DNA of 64,000 bases from Mumia sp. Pv4-285. Lineage in GTDB: Bacteria; Actinomycetota; Actinomycetes; Propionibacteriales; Nocardioidaceae. Below the pieces are notes generated by a model. It was not told where the DNA came from, did no database searches, and saw nothing but the letters and a program-made list of their open reading frames with translations. A program made the translations under genes and the position numbers. Positions 17,303-25,535 of this stretch are shown here, piece by piece (positions within the stretch are counted from its first letter, which is position 1; each line of letters begins with the position of its first letter). The stretch covers positions 3,658,001 to 3,722,000 of the forward strand of contig NZ_CP162023.1 in the NCBI RefSeq assembly GCF_041320275.1, written 5' to 3'.

Positions 17303-17976
17303 GGTCGCTGGTGCGTTGGATCGGCGCCGCCCTCGTCGTCGGGATCGCCGTGGGCGCGGCGATGTTCGGTGTCCACGAGTACGAGTCCCGACACCCTTCC
17401 AGCGACGGAAACCTGCCGCCAGGTGGAGACCGGGTCGCCGAGGCGACTGCCGCGCTCGTCGCCGACCACCTGTACGTCGCCCCCGAGCTCGCACACCTCA
17501 TCGATCCGCAGGCGCAGGCTCGGGTTGCCGCGGCGGCCGCCGCGTCGGATCCCGCCGCCTTCATCGCTCTGGCCGGCAAGGGCGACGCCGGCTACTACCT
17601 CGACGCGGATCTCGCTCAGTACCTCATGAACGGCGTCGCCGTCGACGGCTCCTATCTCGTCTGGGACGGGGAGGGCCAGTACGGGACAGAGCGCACGCGC
17701 GGCGGCACGATCTACAGCGTGGACTACGACATGTCGGGCAAGACCGAGGCCGCGCTGATGCGCTACGTCGACTCGGTCGACAGCGAGACGCTGGAGGAGC
17801 CGGACAGCTCCGACTACTGGGGCGGGCCTGGCGGCGGCATCGCTGCGGCCCTGCTGATGGTCGTCAGCGGCTACCTGGGCCTGATCCTCGTGGTCGGCAT
17901 CGTCCGCGCCCTGGCCGGGTCGACCTACTTCCTGCCGGGGCGCTGGCGGGACTTCTTCGTCGGGAGCGACGCATGA
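17299..17976 (+). CDS. Small membrane protein with TPM-like extracellular domain (cassette gene 2)
   Basis: A 225-residue protein: N-terminal helix (about 8-24), an extracellular domain (about 40-175) and a second helix (about 181-204) with a short basic tail. The extracellular part shows the same rhythm as its two neighbours: a helix, LYVAPELAHLID, an Ala-rich helix, then AAFIALAG and GYYLDADLAQYL. It lacks the Cys/His module. It overlaps both neighbours by ATGA, so the three genes are translated as a unit and the products may form a complex. Family and function are not recognised. Confidence 0.75.
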   Translation: MRSLVRWIGAALVVGIAVGAAMFGVHEYESRHPSSDGNLPPGGDRVAEATAALVADHLYVAPELAHLIDPQAQARVAAAAAASDPAAFIALAGKGDAGYYLDADLAQYLMNGVAVDGSYLVWDGEGQYGTERTRGGTIYSVDYDMSGKTEAALMRYVDSVDSETLEEPDSSDYWGGPGGGIAAALLMVVSGYLGLILVVGIVRALAGSTYFLPGRWRDFFVGSDA

Positions 17977-19169
17977 CCACGACACCGCAGAGCGCCGACC
18001 TCGACGCGATCTGGGCCTCCCTCGACGAGACCGGCGTCTACGTCGATCCGTCGATGTCCTCTCAGATCACCGCCGCACAGGTTGCCGAGATCGAGCAGAA
18101 CGTCGCCGCCACCGAAGAGCCGACGTACGTCATCGCATACCCGCTCTCGCACGACGACGAGTTCAGCGGTCGTGCCGTGGACCTCCTCGCCACCGTGCAC
18201 GACCACAACCCTCAGCCGGGCGTCTACCTCGCGACCGACACGAGCTTCGGCGAGGCGCGCCTCGAGGGCAAGGCCTGGGACACCACCACGAGGGACTACA
18301 CCGCGTACAAGGCGACCTTCGCCGCGGAGCACGAGCACCCCACGAACCTCGGCGACCAGCTCGTCGCCGCGACCGAGATGCTCGCCGACGGCACCACCGA
18401 GGCGACGTACAACGAGGAGTGGGCGCAGTACGAGAAGGAGCAGGAGTCCTCCACCTCGTCCTCCTCGTCCTCCTCCTCCTACGACGACGGCGGCAGCACC
18501 GGCCTCATCGTCGCCGGCTCCCTGACGCTCGCGATCGTGGTCGTCGGTGTGGCCCTGGCGCGATCCTGGCGGCGGTTCAAGGTCGAGCGCGGCGACCTCC
18601 CGGCACGCGGCAAGGCCTTCGCCCTGCCTCCGTCGGTCGTCGAGCGAGTCCGCGACGCACACGACAGTGCGCTGATCGCACGAGCCGACCGCGAGATCCT
18701 GGCGCTGGGCGAGCTGATCGATGCCGCAGATCTGAACGGCTCGAGCGATGCCTGGCAGGCGACCCTCGACTCGTACGACCTCGCCAAGCGGGCCCGCGGA
18801 GAGGGGGCGAAGCCGGACGTCCTGGACGTCGTCGGGGCGATCGTGCTCGTCGAACGCGGGGTCGCGGCGCTGGCCGCGGCAGAGGACGGCACGGCGTACG
18901 TCCCCTCCGCACCGTGCTACCTCAACCCGCTGCACGGTAGCGCCACCGGACGCTCGACACTGACGTCGGCCTCCGGCAAGGTGACCGTCCCGCTGTGCGA
19001 GACGTGCCGCCGTGACCTCAAGGCCAAGCGCAGACCCGACATCCTCGACGTCGTCCGCCACGGCAAGCCGGTGCACTACTTCGACTCCGGCGTCGAGCCA
19101 TGGGCGTCGACCGGCTACGGCGCGCTGGACCCCGACCTCGTCACGAGGCTGCACCAGACCAAGCGCTGA
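17973..19169 (+). CDS. Membrane protein with TPM-like N-terminal domain and cytoplasmic Cys/His domain (cassette gene 3)
   Basis: A 398-residue protein paralogous to cassette gene 1. It has no obvious signal peptide; an N-terminal domain (about 8-150; GVYVDPSMSSQI, TYVIAYPL, GVYLATDTS) is followed by a Ser-rich linker (159-169), one membrane helix (177-196) and a cytoplasmic region. This ends in C315-X5-H321-X20-C342-X2-C345 and TGYGALD at 380-386, nearly identical in spacing to gene 1. The N-terminal part is presumably exported (N-out topology). Overlaps gene 2 by ATGA. Function unknown. Confidence 0.8.
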   Translation: MTTTPQSADLDAIWASLDETGVYVDPSMSSQITAAQVAEIEQNVAATEEPTYVIAYPLSHDDEFSGRAVDLLATVHDHNPQPGVYLATDTSFGEARLEGKAWDTTTRDYTAYKATFAAEHEHPTNLGDQLVAATEMLADGTTEATYNEEWAQYEKEQESSTSSSSSSSSYDDGGSTGLIVAGSLTLAIVVVGVALARSWRRFKVERGDLPARGKAFALPPSVVERVRDAHDSALIARADREILALGELIDAADLNGSSDAWQATLDSYDLAKRARGEGAKPDVLDVVGAIVLVERGVAALAAAEDGTAYVPSAPCYLNPLHGSATGRSTLTSASGKVTVPLCETCRRDLKAKRRPDILDVVRHGKPVHYFDSGVEPWASTGYGALDPDLVTRLHQTKR

Positions 19170-19247
19170 CGCCCCGGGCAGCGCCCTGCGGCTGATCCGC
19201 GAGACGGGTGGGTGACCGTGACACCGTCGATGTGCCATCGTGCACGC

Positions 19248-19658
19248 ATGACGATCGCAGTCGCCTACACCCCCGACCAGTACGGCGAGACGGCCCTCGA
19301 GCACGGCATCGCCTGGGCACAGGCCCGCGACGCCCGCCTCGTGGTCGTCAACGTCGCGAAGCACTCCCGGTTCGACGAGGACGCCGACTTCGTGCACGGC
19401 TACGACCTCGAGCAGCTCCAGCACCGCCTCGCCGGCGCCGCTCTCGCCGGGCACCGGGTCCGCCAGCCGGTCGGGCCCGCGATCGCCGACCTCGTCCTCG
19501 AGGCCGTCGCCGACGAGGGCGCCGACCTGCTCGTCATCGGCATCCGTCACCGCACTCCGGTCGGCAAGCTCATCATGGGCAGCGTCGCCCAGAAGCTGCT
19601 GCTCGATTCTCAGGTCCCGGTCTTCGCGGCGAAGCCAGGTCAGCACCCGTTACGGTGA
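19248..19658 (+). CDS. Single-domain universal stress protein (UspA family)
   Basis: A 136-residue Usp fold: AVAYTPDQYGETALEHGIAW at the N-terminus and LLVIGIRHRTPVGKLIMGSV at the C-terminal nucleotide-binding region. The usual G-2x-G part of the ATP motif reads GIRH here, so nucleotide binding may be weak, although GKLIMGS is kept. The ATG at 19248 is preferred over an upstream start at 19212 because the fold begins there. Role in stress is inferred from the family only. Confidence 0.85.
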   Translation: MTIAVAYTPDQYGETALEHGIAWAQARDARLVVVNVAKHSRFDEDADFVHGYDLEQLQHRLAGAALAGHRVRQPVGPAIADLVLEAVADEGADLLVIGIRHRTPVGKLIMGSVAQKLLLDSQVPVFAAKPGQHPLR

Positions 19659-19723
19659 GACCCGGTCGCCCCACCGTCGCGGCGGCCGACCGGACCTGAC
19701 GCACTCCCGATCGGAGTACCCCC

Positions 19724-22700
19724 ATGTTCCGCAAGGTCGTCGTCGCCAACCGTGGCGAGATCGCGATCCGTGCATTCCGTGCCGCCTACGAGCTCGGCGC
19801 CCGCACCGTCGCCGTGTTCCCCTACGAGGACCGCGGCTCAGAGCACCGCCTGAAGGCCGACGAGGCCTACCAGATCGGCGAGGTCGGTCACCCCGTTCGC
19901 GCCTACCTGGACCCCGAGGCGATCGTCGCCACCGCCGTACGCGCGGGTGCTGACGCCGTCTATCCCGGCTACGGCTTCCTGTCGGAGAACCCCGCGCTCG
20001 CGAGTGCGTGCGCCGAGGCCGGCATCACCTTCGTCGGGCCCTCCGAAGATGTCCTGCGCCTGACCGGCAACAAGGCCCGCGCCATCGAGGCGGCGCGCGC
20101 CGCCGGCGTACCCGTGCTCGCCTCCGTTCCTCCCAGCCGCGACGCCGACGAGCTGGTCGCTGCGGCGGACGCACTGCCGTACCCGCTCTTCGTCAAGGCC
20201 GTCGCCGGTGGCGGCGGACGCGGCATGCGGCGCGTCGACGACCCCGCACACCTGCGCGAGTCCGTCGAGACCGCGATGCGCGAGGCCGAGGGCGCGTTCG
20301 GCGACCCCACGTGCTTCATCGAGCAGGCCGTCGTCGACCCGCGGCACATCGAGGTGCAGATCCTCGCCGACGCGACCGGCGAGGTCGTCCACCTGTACGA
20401 GCGCGACTGCTCGGTCCAGCGGCGTCACCAGAAGGTCGTCGAGATCGCCCCGGCGCCGCGGCTCGACCCGGCGATCCGTGAGCGGATGTGCGCCGACGCC
20501 GTCGCGTTCGCGCGGTCGATCGGCTACACCTGCGCAGGCACGGTGGAGTTCCTCCTCGACCCGCAGGGCAACTACGTCTTCATCGAGATGAACCCGCGGA
20601 TCCAGGTCGAGCACACGGTCACCGAGGAGGTGACCGATGTCGACCTGGTGCAGGCTCAGCTGCGGATCGCGTCCGGCGAGACGCTCGCCGACCTCGGTCT
20701 GCGCCAGGACGCCATCACCGTCCGCGGCGCCGCGATGCAGTGCCGGATCACGACCGAGGACCCGTCCAACGGCTTCCGGCCCGACACCGGCAAGATCACC
20801 ACCTACCGCTCCCCCGGTGGCGCCGGTGTGCGCCTCGACGGCGGCACGACGTACGCCGGCACGGAGATCGGCGCGTACTTCGACTCGCTGCTCACCAAGC
20901 TCACCTGTCGTGGCCGCGACTTCGAGGCCGCCGTCGAGCGGGCCCGGCGGGCTCTCGCCGAGTTCCGGATCCGTGGCGTCACGACCAACCTGACGTTCCT
21001 CCAGGCACTGCTGAGCGACGAGGAGTTCGTCGCCGGCGGCGTCACGACGTCCTACATCGACCGGCACCCCGAGCTGCTCGCCACGCCGCCGTCGGCCGAC
21101 CGCGGCACCAAGCTGCTGTCGTACCTCGCCGACGTCACCGTGAACCGCCCTCACGGCGCCGCCCCCGACGTGCTCGACCCTCGCGAGAAGCTCCCGCCCG
21201 TCGACCTCCGCAGCGCGGCTCCGAGCGGGACGCGCCAGCAGCTCCTCGAGACCGGCCCCGAGGCCTTCGCCCGAGCGCTGCGCGAGCAGACGCAGGTCGC
21301 CGTCACCGACACGACCTTCCGCGACGCGCACCAGTCGCTGCTCGCGACCCGCGTGCGGACGTACGACCTGCTCGCGGCCGCGCCGGTGGTCGCCCGGACG
21401 ACGCCGCAGCTGTGGTCGGTCGAGGCCTGGGGCGGTGCGACGTACGACGTGGCGCTGCGCTTCCTCAAGGAGGACCCGTGGGAGCGGCTCGCCAGCCTGC
21501 GCGAGGCCATCCCGAACGTGTGCCTGCAGATGCTGCTGCGTGGACGCAACACGGTCGGCTACACGCCGTACCCGACGGAGGTCACCGACGCGTTCGTCGC
21601 CGAGGCGACCGCCACCGGCATCGACGTGTTCCGCATCTTCGACGCGCTCAACGACGTCGAGCAGATGCGGCCGGCCATCCAGGCGGTGCGCGACACCGGG
21701 ACGGCCGTGGCCGAGGTCGCGCTCTGCTACACCGGCGAGCTGATGGACCCGGCCGAGCCGATCTACACGCTCGACTACTACCTGCGTCTGGCCGAGCGCA
21801 TCGTCGACGCCGGCGCACACGTTCTCGCGATCAAGGACATGGCGGGGCTGCTTCGCGCGCCGTCGGCGCACCGTCTCGTCACGGCGCTGCGCGAGCGGTT
21901 CGACCTGCCCGTGCACCTGCACACGCACGACACGGCGGGCGGCCAGCTCGCGACGCTCATGGCGGCGATCGACGCCGGCGTGGACGCCGTCGACACCGCC
22001 TCGGCGTCGCTGTCGGGGACCACCTCGCAGCCCCCGATGTCCGCGCTCGTCGCCGGCCTCGAGCACACCTCGGCACCGACCGGCCTGTCGCTGCAGGCGG
22101 TCAACGACCTCGAGCCGTACTGGGAGGCCGTACGCAAGCTGTACGCGCCGTTCGAGGCCGGGCTGCCGTCGCCGACCGGACGCGTCTACCGGCACGAGAT
22201 CCCGGGCGGGCAGCTGTCGAACCTGCGGCAGCAGGCGATCGCGCTCGGGCTCGGCGAGCGCTTCGAGCAGATCGAGGACATGTACGCCGCGGCGAACGAC
22301 ATCCTCGGCGACATCGTCAAGGTCACGCCGTCGTCGAAGGTCGTCGGCGACCTGGCGCTGCACCTCGTCGCGGTCGGTGCGGACCCGAAGGAGTTCGCGG
22401 ACAACCCGCAGGCGTTCGACATCCCGGACTCGGTGATCGGCTTCCTCGCCGGCGAGCTCGGCGACCCTCCCGGCGGATGGCCCGAGCCGTTCCGTACGAA
22501 GGCGCTCGAGGGTCGTACGGTCAAGCTCGGCGAGACGGAGCTGGCCGCGGACGACAGTGCCGGTCTCGCGGCCGACCCGCGCCCCACGTTGAACCGGCTG
22601 CTGTTCCCCGGGCCGACGCGCGACTTCGAGGACGCACGCGGCGAGTTCGGTGACCTGTCGGTGCTCCCGACGGAGGCGTACTGGTTCGGGCTCCGCCCCG

Positions 22701-23101
22701 GCGCCGACGTCGAGGTCGCGCTCGAGGAGGGCAAGACGCTGATCCTCGGGCTCGAGGCGATCAGCGACGCCGACGCGCGCGGGCTGCGCAACGTCCTGTG
22801 CACGCTCAACGGGCAGCTCCGCCCGGTTCTGGTGCGCGACCGGTCGGTGGCCAGCGACGTCGTGACGGCGGAGAAGGCCGACGCGTCCGACCCGCTGCAC
22901 GTCGCGGTGCCGTTCGACGGCGTGGTGACTCCGTCGGTCGCGGTCGGCGACACGGTCGAGCCCGGTCAGCAGGTCGCGACGATCGAGGCGATGAAGATGG
23001 AGGCGTCGATCACCTCGCCGAACGGCGGCACCGTGTCGCGCCTGGTGATCGATGGTCCGCGCCAGTCGGAGGGCGGCGACCTGCTCCTCGTCCTGGGGTA
23101 G
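19724..23101 (+). CDS. pyc: Pyruvate carboxylase
   Basis: Anaplerotic conversion of pyruvate to oxaloacetate. The 1125-residue single chain has the standard order: biotin carboxylase (about 1-450; VVVANRGEIAIRAFRAA, AVAGGGGRGMRRV, EMNPRIQVEHTVTEE), carboxyltransferase (about 520-800; VTDTTFRDAHQSLLATRVR, then CLQMLLRGRN and the metal-binding HLHTHDTAGG), and a C-terminal biotinyl domain with TIEAMKMEAS. It is monocistronic by appearance, with GGAG before the ATG. A copy of the palindromic repeat element follows the stop directly. Confidence 0.97.
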   Translation: MFRKVVVANRGEIAIRAFRAAYELGARTVAVFPYEDRGSEHRLKADEAYQIGEVGHPVRAYLDPEAIVATAVRAGADAVYPGYGFLSENPALASACAEAGITFVGPSEDVLRLTGNKARAIEAARAAGVPVLASVPPSRDADELVAAADALPYPLFVKAVAGGGGRGMRRVDDPAHLRESVETAMREAEGAFGDPTCFIEQAVVDPRHIEVQILADATGEVVHLYERDCSVQRRHQKVVEIAPAPRLDPAIRERMCADAVAFARSIGYTCAGTVEFLLDPQGNYVFIEMNPRIQVEHTVTEEVTDVDLVQAQLRIASGETLADLGLRQDAITVRGAAMQCRITTEDPSNGFRPDTGKITTYRSPGGAGVRLDGGTTYAGTEIGAYFDSLLTKLTCRGRDFEAAVERARRALAEFRIRGVTTNLTFLQALLSDEEFVAGGVTTSYIDRHPELLATPPSADRGTKLLSYLADVTVNRPHGAAPDVLDPREKLPPVDLRSAAPSGTRQQLLETGPEAFARALREQTQVAVTDTTFRDAHQSLLATRVRTYDLLAAAPVVARTTPQLWSVEAWGGATYDVALRFLKEDPWERLASLREAIPNVCLQMLLRGRNTVGYTPYPTEVTDAFVAEATATGIDVFRIFDALNDVEQMRPAIQAVRDTGTAVAEVALCYTGELMDPAEPIYTLDYYLRLAERIVDAGAHVLAIKDMAGLLRAPSAHRLVTALRERFDLPVHLHTHDTAGGQLATLMAAIDAGVDAVDTASASLSGTTSQPPMSALVAGLEHTSAPTGLSLQAVNDLEPYWEAVRKLYAPFEAGLPSPTGRVYRHEIPGGQLSNLRQQAIALGLGERFEQIEDMYAAANDILGDIVKVTPSSKVVGDLALHLVAVGADPKEFADNPQAFDIPDSVIGFLAGELGDPPGGWPEPFRTKALEGRTVKLGETELAADDSAGLAADPRPTLNRLLFPGPTRDFEDARGEFGDLSVLPTEAYWFGLRPGADVEVALEEGKTLILGLEAISDADARGLRNVLCTLNGQLRPVLVRDRSVASDVVTAEKADASDPLHVAVPFDGVVTPSVAVGDTVEPGQQVATIEAMKMEASITSPNGGTVSRLVIDGPRQSEGGDLLLVLG

Positions 23102-23175
23102 CCGTCCCCGATTTGTGCACGTGATCAAGGAATCCGGTCCGCAAATCCTTGTTCAGGTGCACAAATCGCGGACGG
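23102..23175. repeat. Palindromic intergenic element, copy 1
   Basis: Left arm CCGTCCCCGATTTGTGCAC (23102-23120) and right arm GTGCACAAATCGCGGACGG (23157-23175) pair over 19 bp with one mismatch. Inside, CAAGGA and TCCTTG can pair too, giving a long hairpin. It fills the space between the convergent ends of pyc and lpdA. Related copies are at 39864-39934 and 50606-50677. It may work as a bidirectional terminator or be a REP-like mobile repeat. Confidence 0.8.
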
Positions 23176-23179
23176 GAGG

Positions 23180-24553
23180 TCAGCGGGGTTGGTGCAGGCG
23201 CCGGGCGGCCTCGGCGACGGAGCCGCTCATCGACGGGTAGACCGTGAACGCGTTCGCGACCTGGTCGGTGGTGAGCCCCGTCGCCACCGCGAGCGAGACC
23301 GAGTGGATCAGCTCCGACGCCCGCGGCGCCACCACGACGCCGCCGATCACCGCACCGCCCCCCGGGCGGCAGAAGAGCTTGACGAACCCGTCTCGGACGC
23401 CCTGCATCTTCGCGCGCGGGTTCCCCGACAACCGCAGCATCACCGACTCGGCATCGACCTCGCCGGCGTTGACGTCGTTCTGAGTGACCCCGACCGTGGC
23501 GATCTCGGGGGCGGTGAAGACGTTGGAGACGACCGTACGGAGCCGCAGCGGGTGCACCGCGTCGCCGAGCGCGTGCGCCATCGCGATCCGCCCCTGCATC
23601 GCCGCGACCGAGGCGAGCATGAGGACGCCGGTGCAGTCGCCCGCCGCGTACACGCCTCGCGCCGAGGTCCGCGACACGCGGTCGACCTCGATGAAGCCAC
23701 CCGCGTCGACGTTCACCCCGGCCGACTCGAGCCCCAGTCCGGCGCTGTTCGGGATCGATCCCAGGGCCAGGAGGCAGTGCGACCCCTCGATCTCGCGCCC
23801 GTCGGTGAGACGGACGACGACCGAGTCACCCTTGCGCTCGACCGACTCCATCCGGGAGCGGGAGAGGACATTCATCCCGCGTCGGGTGAAGACCTCCTCG
23901 AGGACGAGAGCCGCGTCCGGATCCTCGCCGGGCAGCACCCGGTCACGGCTCGAGACCAGAGTGACCTCGCAGCCGAGCGCCTTGTACGCGCCGGCGAACT
24001 CGGCGCCGGTGACGCCCGATCCGACGACGACGAGGTGCTCGGGAAGCTCGTCGAGCTCGTAGACCTGCTCCCACGTCAGGATGCGCTCGCCGTCGGGCTG
24101 GGCGTTGTCGACGACGCGAGGGTGCGCGCCGGTCGCGAGCAGCACGATCTGGGAGTGAAGCTCCTCGGTGCCGCCGTCGGCACGCTCGACGAGCACGGTC
24201 TCCGGTCCGTCGAGGCGCGCGGTCCCTGCGACGACCTGGACGTTCTCGCGCTCGATGCGTCGCCGGATGTCTTCGGACTGCGCGATCGCGAGCCGCTTCA
24301 CCCGGTCGTTGACCTGCTTGAGGTCGACGGTCTGCGTGCCGGTCGCCAGGATGCCGAGCTCGGCCGAGCCAGCGACGTCCGTCATCAGGTCCGAGGTGGC
24401 GATGAGGGTCTTGCTCGGCACGCAGTCGGTGAGGACGGTCGAGCCGCCGAGCCCGTCGCGTTCGACGACGGTGACCTCAGCTCCGAGCTGCGCCGCGACG
24501 AGCGCAGCCTCGTACCCACCAGGTCCGCCACCGACGATCACGACACGATTCAC
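23180..24553 (-). CDS. lpdA: NAD(P)H quinone reductase LpdA (flavoprotein disulfide reductase family)
   Basis: Has the lipoamide-dehydrogenase fold: N-terminal FAD motif VVIVGGGPGGYEAALVAAQL, NAD(P) motif VVVGSGVTGAEFAGAYKALG, and the C-terminal dimer domain. The redox site reads STVLTDCVPSK, so the first of the two active-site cysteines of true Lpd is missing. This is the pattern of mycobacterial LpdA (Rv3303c), a quinone reductase without disulfide chemistry, and the genomic position matches. I take the GTG at 24553 because GACAAT stands 6 nt before it and the FAD motif begins at once; an in-frame GTG six codons upstream is possible. Confidence 0.88.
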   Translation of the reverse strand: MNRVVIVGGGPGGYEAALVAAQLGAEVTVVERDGLGGSTVLTDCVPSKTLIATSDLMTDVAGSAELGILATGTQTVDLKQVNDRVKRLAIAQSEDIRRRIERENVQVVAGTARLDGPETVLVERADGGTEELHSQIVLLATGAHPRVVDNAQPDGERILTWEQVYELDELPEHLVVVGSGVTGAEFAGAYKALGCEVTLVSSRDRVLPGEDPDAALVLEEVFTRRGMNVLSRSRMESVERKGDSVVVRLTDGREIEGSHCLLALGSIPNSAGLGLESAGVNVDAGGFIEVDRVSRTSARGVYAAGDCTGVLMLASVAAMQGRIAMAHALGDAVHPLRLRTVVSNVFTAPEIATVGVTQNDVNAGEVDAESVMLRLSGNPRAKMQGVRDGFVKLFCRPGGGAVIGGVVVAPRASELIHSVSLAVATGLTTDQVANAFTVYPSMSGSVAEAARRLHQPR

Positions 24554-24559
24554 GCCGCC

Positions 24560-24565
24560 ATTGTC
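24560..24565 (-). promoter_or_regulatory. -10-like box of lpdA
   Basis: GACAAT, 6 nt before the GTG at 24553; one base from TANNNT. Confidence 0.35.
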
Positions 24566-24604
24566 TCGCACCCGACGACGACGGCACGTCGCGGTCTGTC
24601 GCGG

Positions 24605-24630
24605 GTGGCGCCCGGTGTCGGCTGCGCCAC
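24605..24630. terminator. Hairpin after heme oxygenase gene
   Basis: GTGGCGC (24605-24611) and GCGCCAC (24624-24630) form a 7-bp perfect stem with a 12-nt loop between hmuO and lpdA on the minus strand. No T-run follows, so its strength as a terminator is uncertain. Confidence 0.35.
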
Positions 24631-24664
24631 AGCAGGGTGTGGGTACGCCGCGCGTCCGTCGCGG

Positions 24665-25330
24665 CTACTCGACCGGCGAGAGACCGATCTCCGCGAACAG
24701 CGCCTCGTTGAGCGAGAACGCCACCTTGACCTCGTCCACGACGCGCTGCTTGGTCACGTCGTCGAGCGGCAGCGAGTCGAGCCGGGCTCGGTAGCCGTCC
24801 TTGTACGGCTTGGGCTTCGGCACGAGCGGGAAGTCGTAGAAGGTCACGCCGTCGGCGGCGAGCCCGTACTCGCGCTGAAGGATCCGCCCGATCGCCTGGC
24901 CGCCGGAGAGGTCGCCGAGGTAGCGCGTGTAGTGGTGGGCGAGGAAGCGCACCGGATCGGCCGCGGTCTCGCTGACGCGGTCGGCGTACGCCGTCGCGGC
25001 GGGACCGACCGGGATCTCACGCCACGAGTCACCGGCGAGGAAGACCATGTCGGCCTCGATCGCCGCGGACCGAACGAGTGCCCGATCGACGACCGCGCCG
25101 CCCACGGGGTCGGACGCGAGGGCGTCGCCGACCGCCTCGATCGCCTCGTAGACGACCGCGAGCTGACGCAGGAAGACGGTGTAGCGGTCCACCGACGACC
25201 TGCCCCCGAGAAGGTCGGACATGAACGGCGAGTTCTCGGCGGACGTGTGCTCGGCACGCGACCCCTCGCGCATGAGTGCGGAGAGATCGGTGCTCGGGAC
25301 GGTCGTCTCTTGGGGGGCGGTGACGGTCAT
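24665..25330 (-). CDS. hmuO: Heme oxygenase (biliverdin-forming)
   Basis: Opens heme to biliverdin, CO and iron, releasing iron from imported heme in the cytoplasm. The 221-residue protein shows the proximal histidine region SRAEHTSAENSPF, the second helix FLAHHYTRYLGDLSGGQ with the conserved glycine-rich kink over heme, and the C-terminal helix VKVAFSLNEALF. It diverges from the heme transporter operon, sharing a 205-bp control region. The ATG at 25330 has a good TGGAGG site; longer upstream frames do not add family sequence. Confidence 0.95.
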   Translation of the reverse strand: MTVTAPQETTVPSTDLSALMREGSRAEHTSAENSPFMSDLLGGRSSVDRYTVFLRQLAVVYEAIEAVGDALASDPVGGAVVDRALVRSAAIEADMVFLAGDSWREIPVGPAATAYADRVSETAADPVRFLAHHYTRYLGDLSGGQAIGRILQREYGLAADGVTFYDFPLVPKPKPYKDGYRARLDSLPLDDVTKQRVVDEVKVAFSLNEALFAEIGLSPVE

Positions 25331-25405
25331 GCGAGGCCTCCACGGGCGATCTTCGAACAGCGGACGGGTGCCGGAAACAATATGACACACCGTCATCATC
25401 AACGG

Positions 25406-25440
25406 GACGTTGCGTCATGACGAACATGACGTTGCGTCAC
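25406..25440. promoter_or_regulatory. Repeated TGACG/CGTCA operator array between hmuO and hmuT
   Basis: GACGTTGCGTCA occurs at 25406-25417 and again at 25428-25439, exactly 22 bp apart. The second copy extends to TGACG-TTG-CGTCA, a perfect inverted repeat, and extra TGACG half-sites lie between the two. The array is upstream of both divergent genes, nearer to hmuO than the iron boxes are, and may bind a heme- or oxidant-responsive regulator. The regulator is not identified. Confidence 0.5.
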
Positions 25441-25462
25441 TTTAACCCCGGTTGCTCTGGCG

Positions 25463-25477
25463 AGGCAAGGCTTGCCT
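25463..25477. promoter_or_regulatory. DtxR/IdeR-like iron box 1
   Basis: AGGCAAGGCTTGCCT is a palindrome matching the DtxR/IdeR core AGGTTAGSCTAACCT at 11 of 15 positions. It abuts the candidate -10 TATGCT of hmuT. Confidence 0.6.
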
Positions 25478-25482
25478 ATGCT
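25477..25482 (+). promoter_or_regulatory. Candidate -10 of the heme uptake operon
   Basis: TATGCT lies between the two iron boxes. A possible -35 TTGCTC at 25452 is 19 bp upstream. The ribosome site GGAGCAGG precedes the GTG at 25536. Confidence 0.4.
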
Positions 25483-25493
25483 ACGTTCCATCG

Positions 25494-25508
25494 AGGTTAG
25501 GTCAACCT
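25494..25508. promoter_or_regulatory. DtxR/IdeR-like iron box 2
   Basis: AGGTTAGGTCAACCT matches the consensus at 13 of 15 positions. Its centre is 31 bp (about three helical turns) from box 1 and it covers the expected transcription start, so iron-loaded repressor should block hmuT transcription. Confidence 0.7.
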
Positions 25509-25535
25509 CATAAACCCTGATCGGAGCAGGATTCC

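Noticed and set aside
18446-18482. Simple-sequence repeat (TCC/TCG tract) as a phase-variable site
   Set aside because: It encodes the Ser-rich linker of the third cassette protein with mixed codons; it is a triplet tract that would not shift the frame, so phase variation is unlikely.
19838-23128. A 1096-codon open frame antisense to pyruvate carboxylase
   Set aside because: It arises from the third-position GC bias of pyc; its translation is Arg/Asp/Val-rich without any family motif, and the sense strand encodes a complete pyruvate carboxylase.
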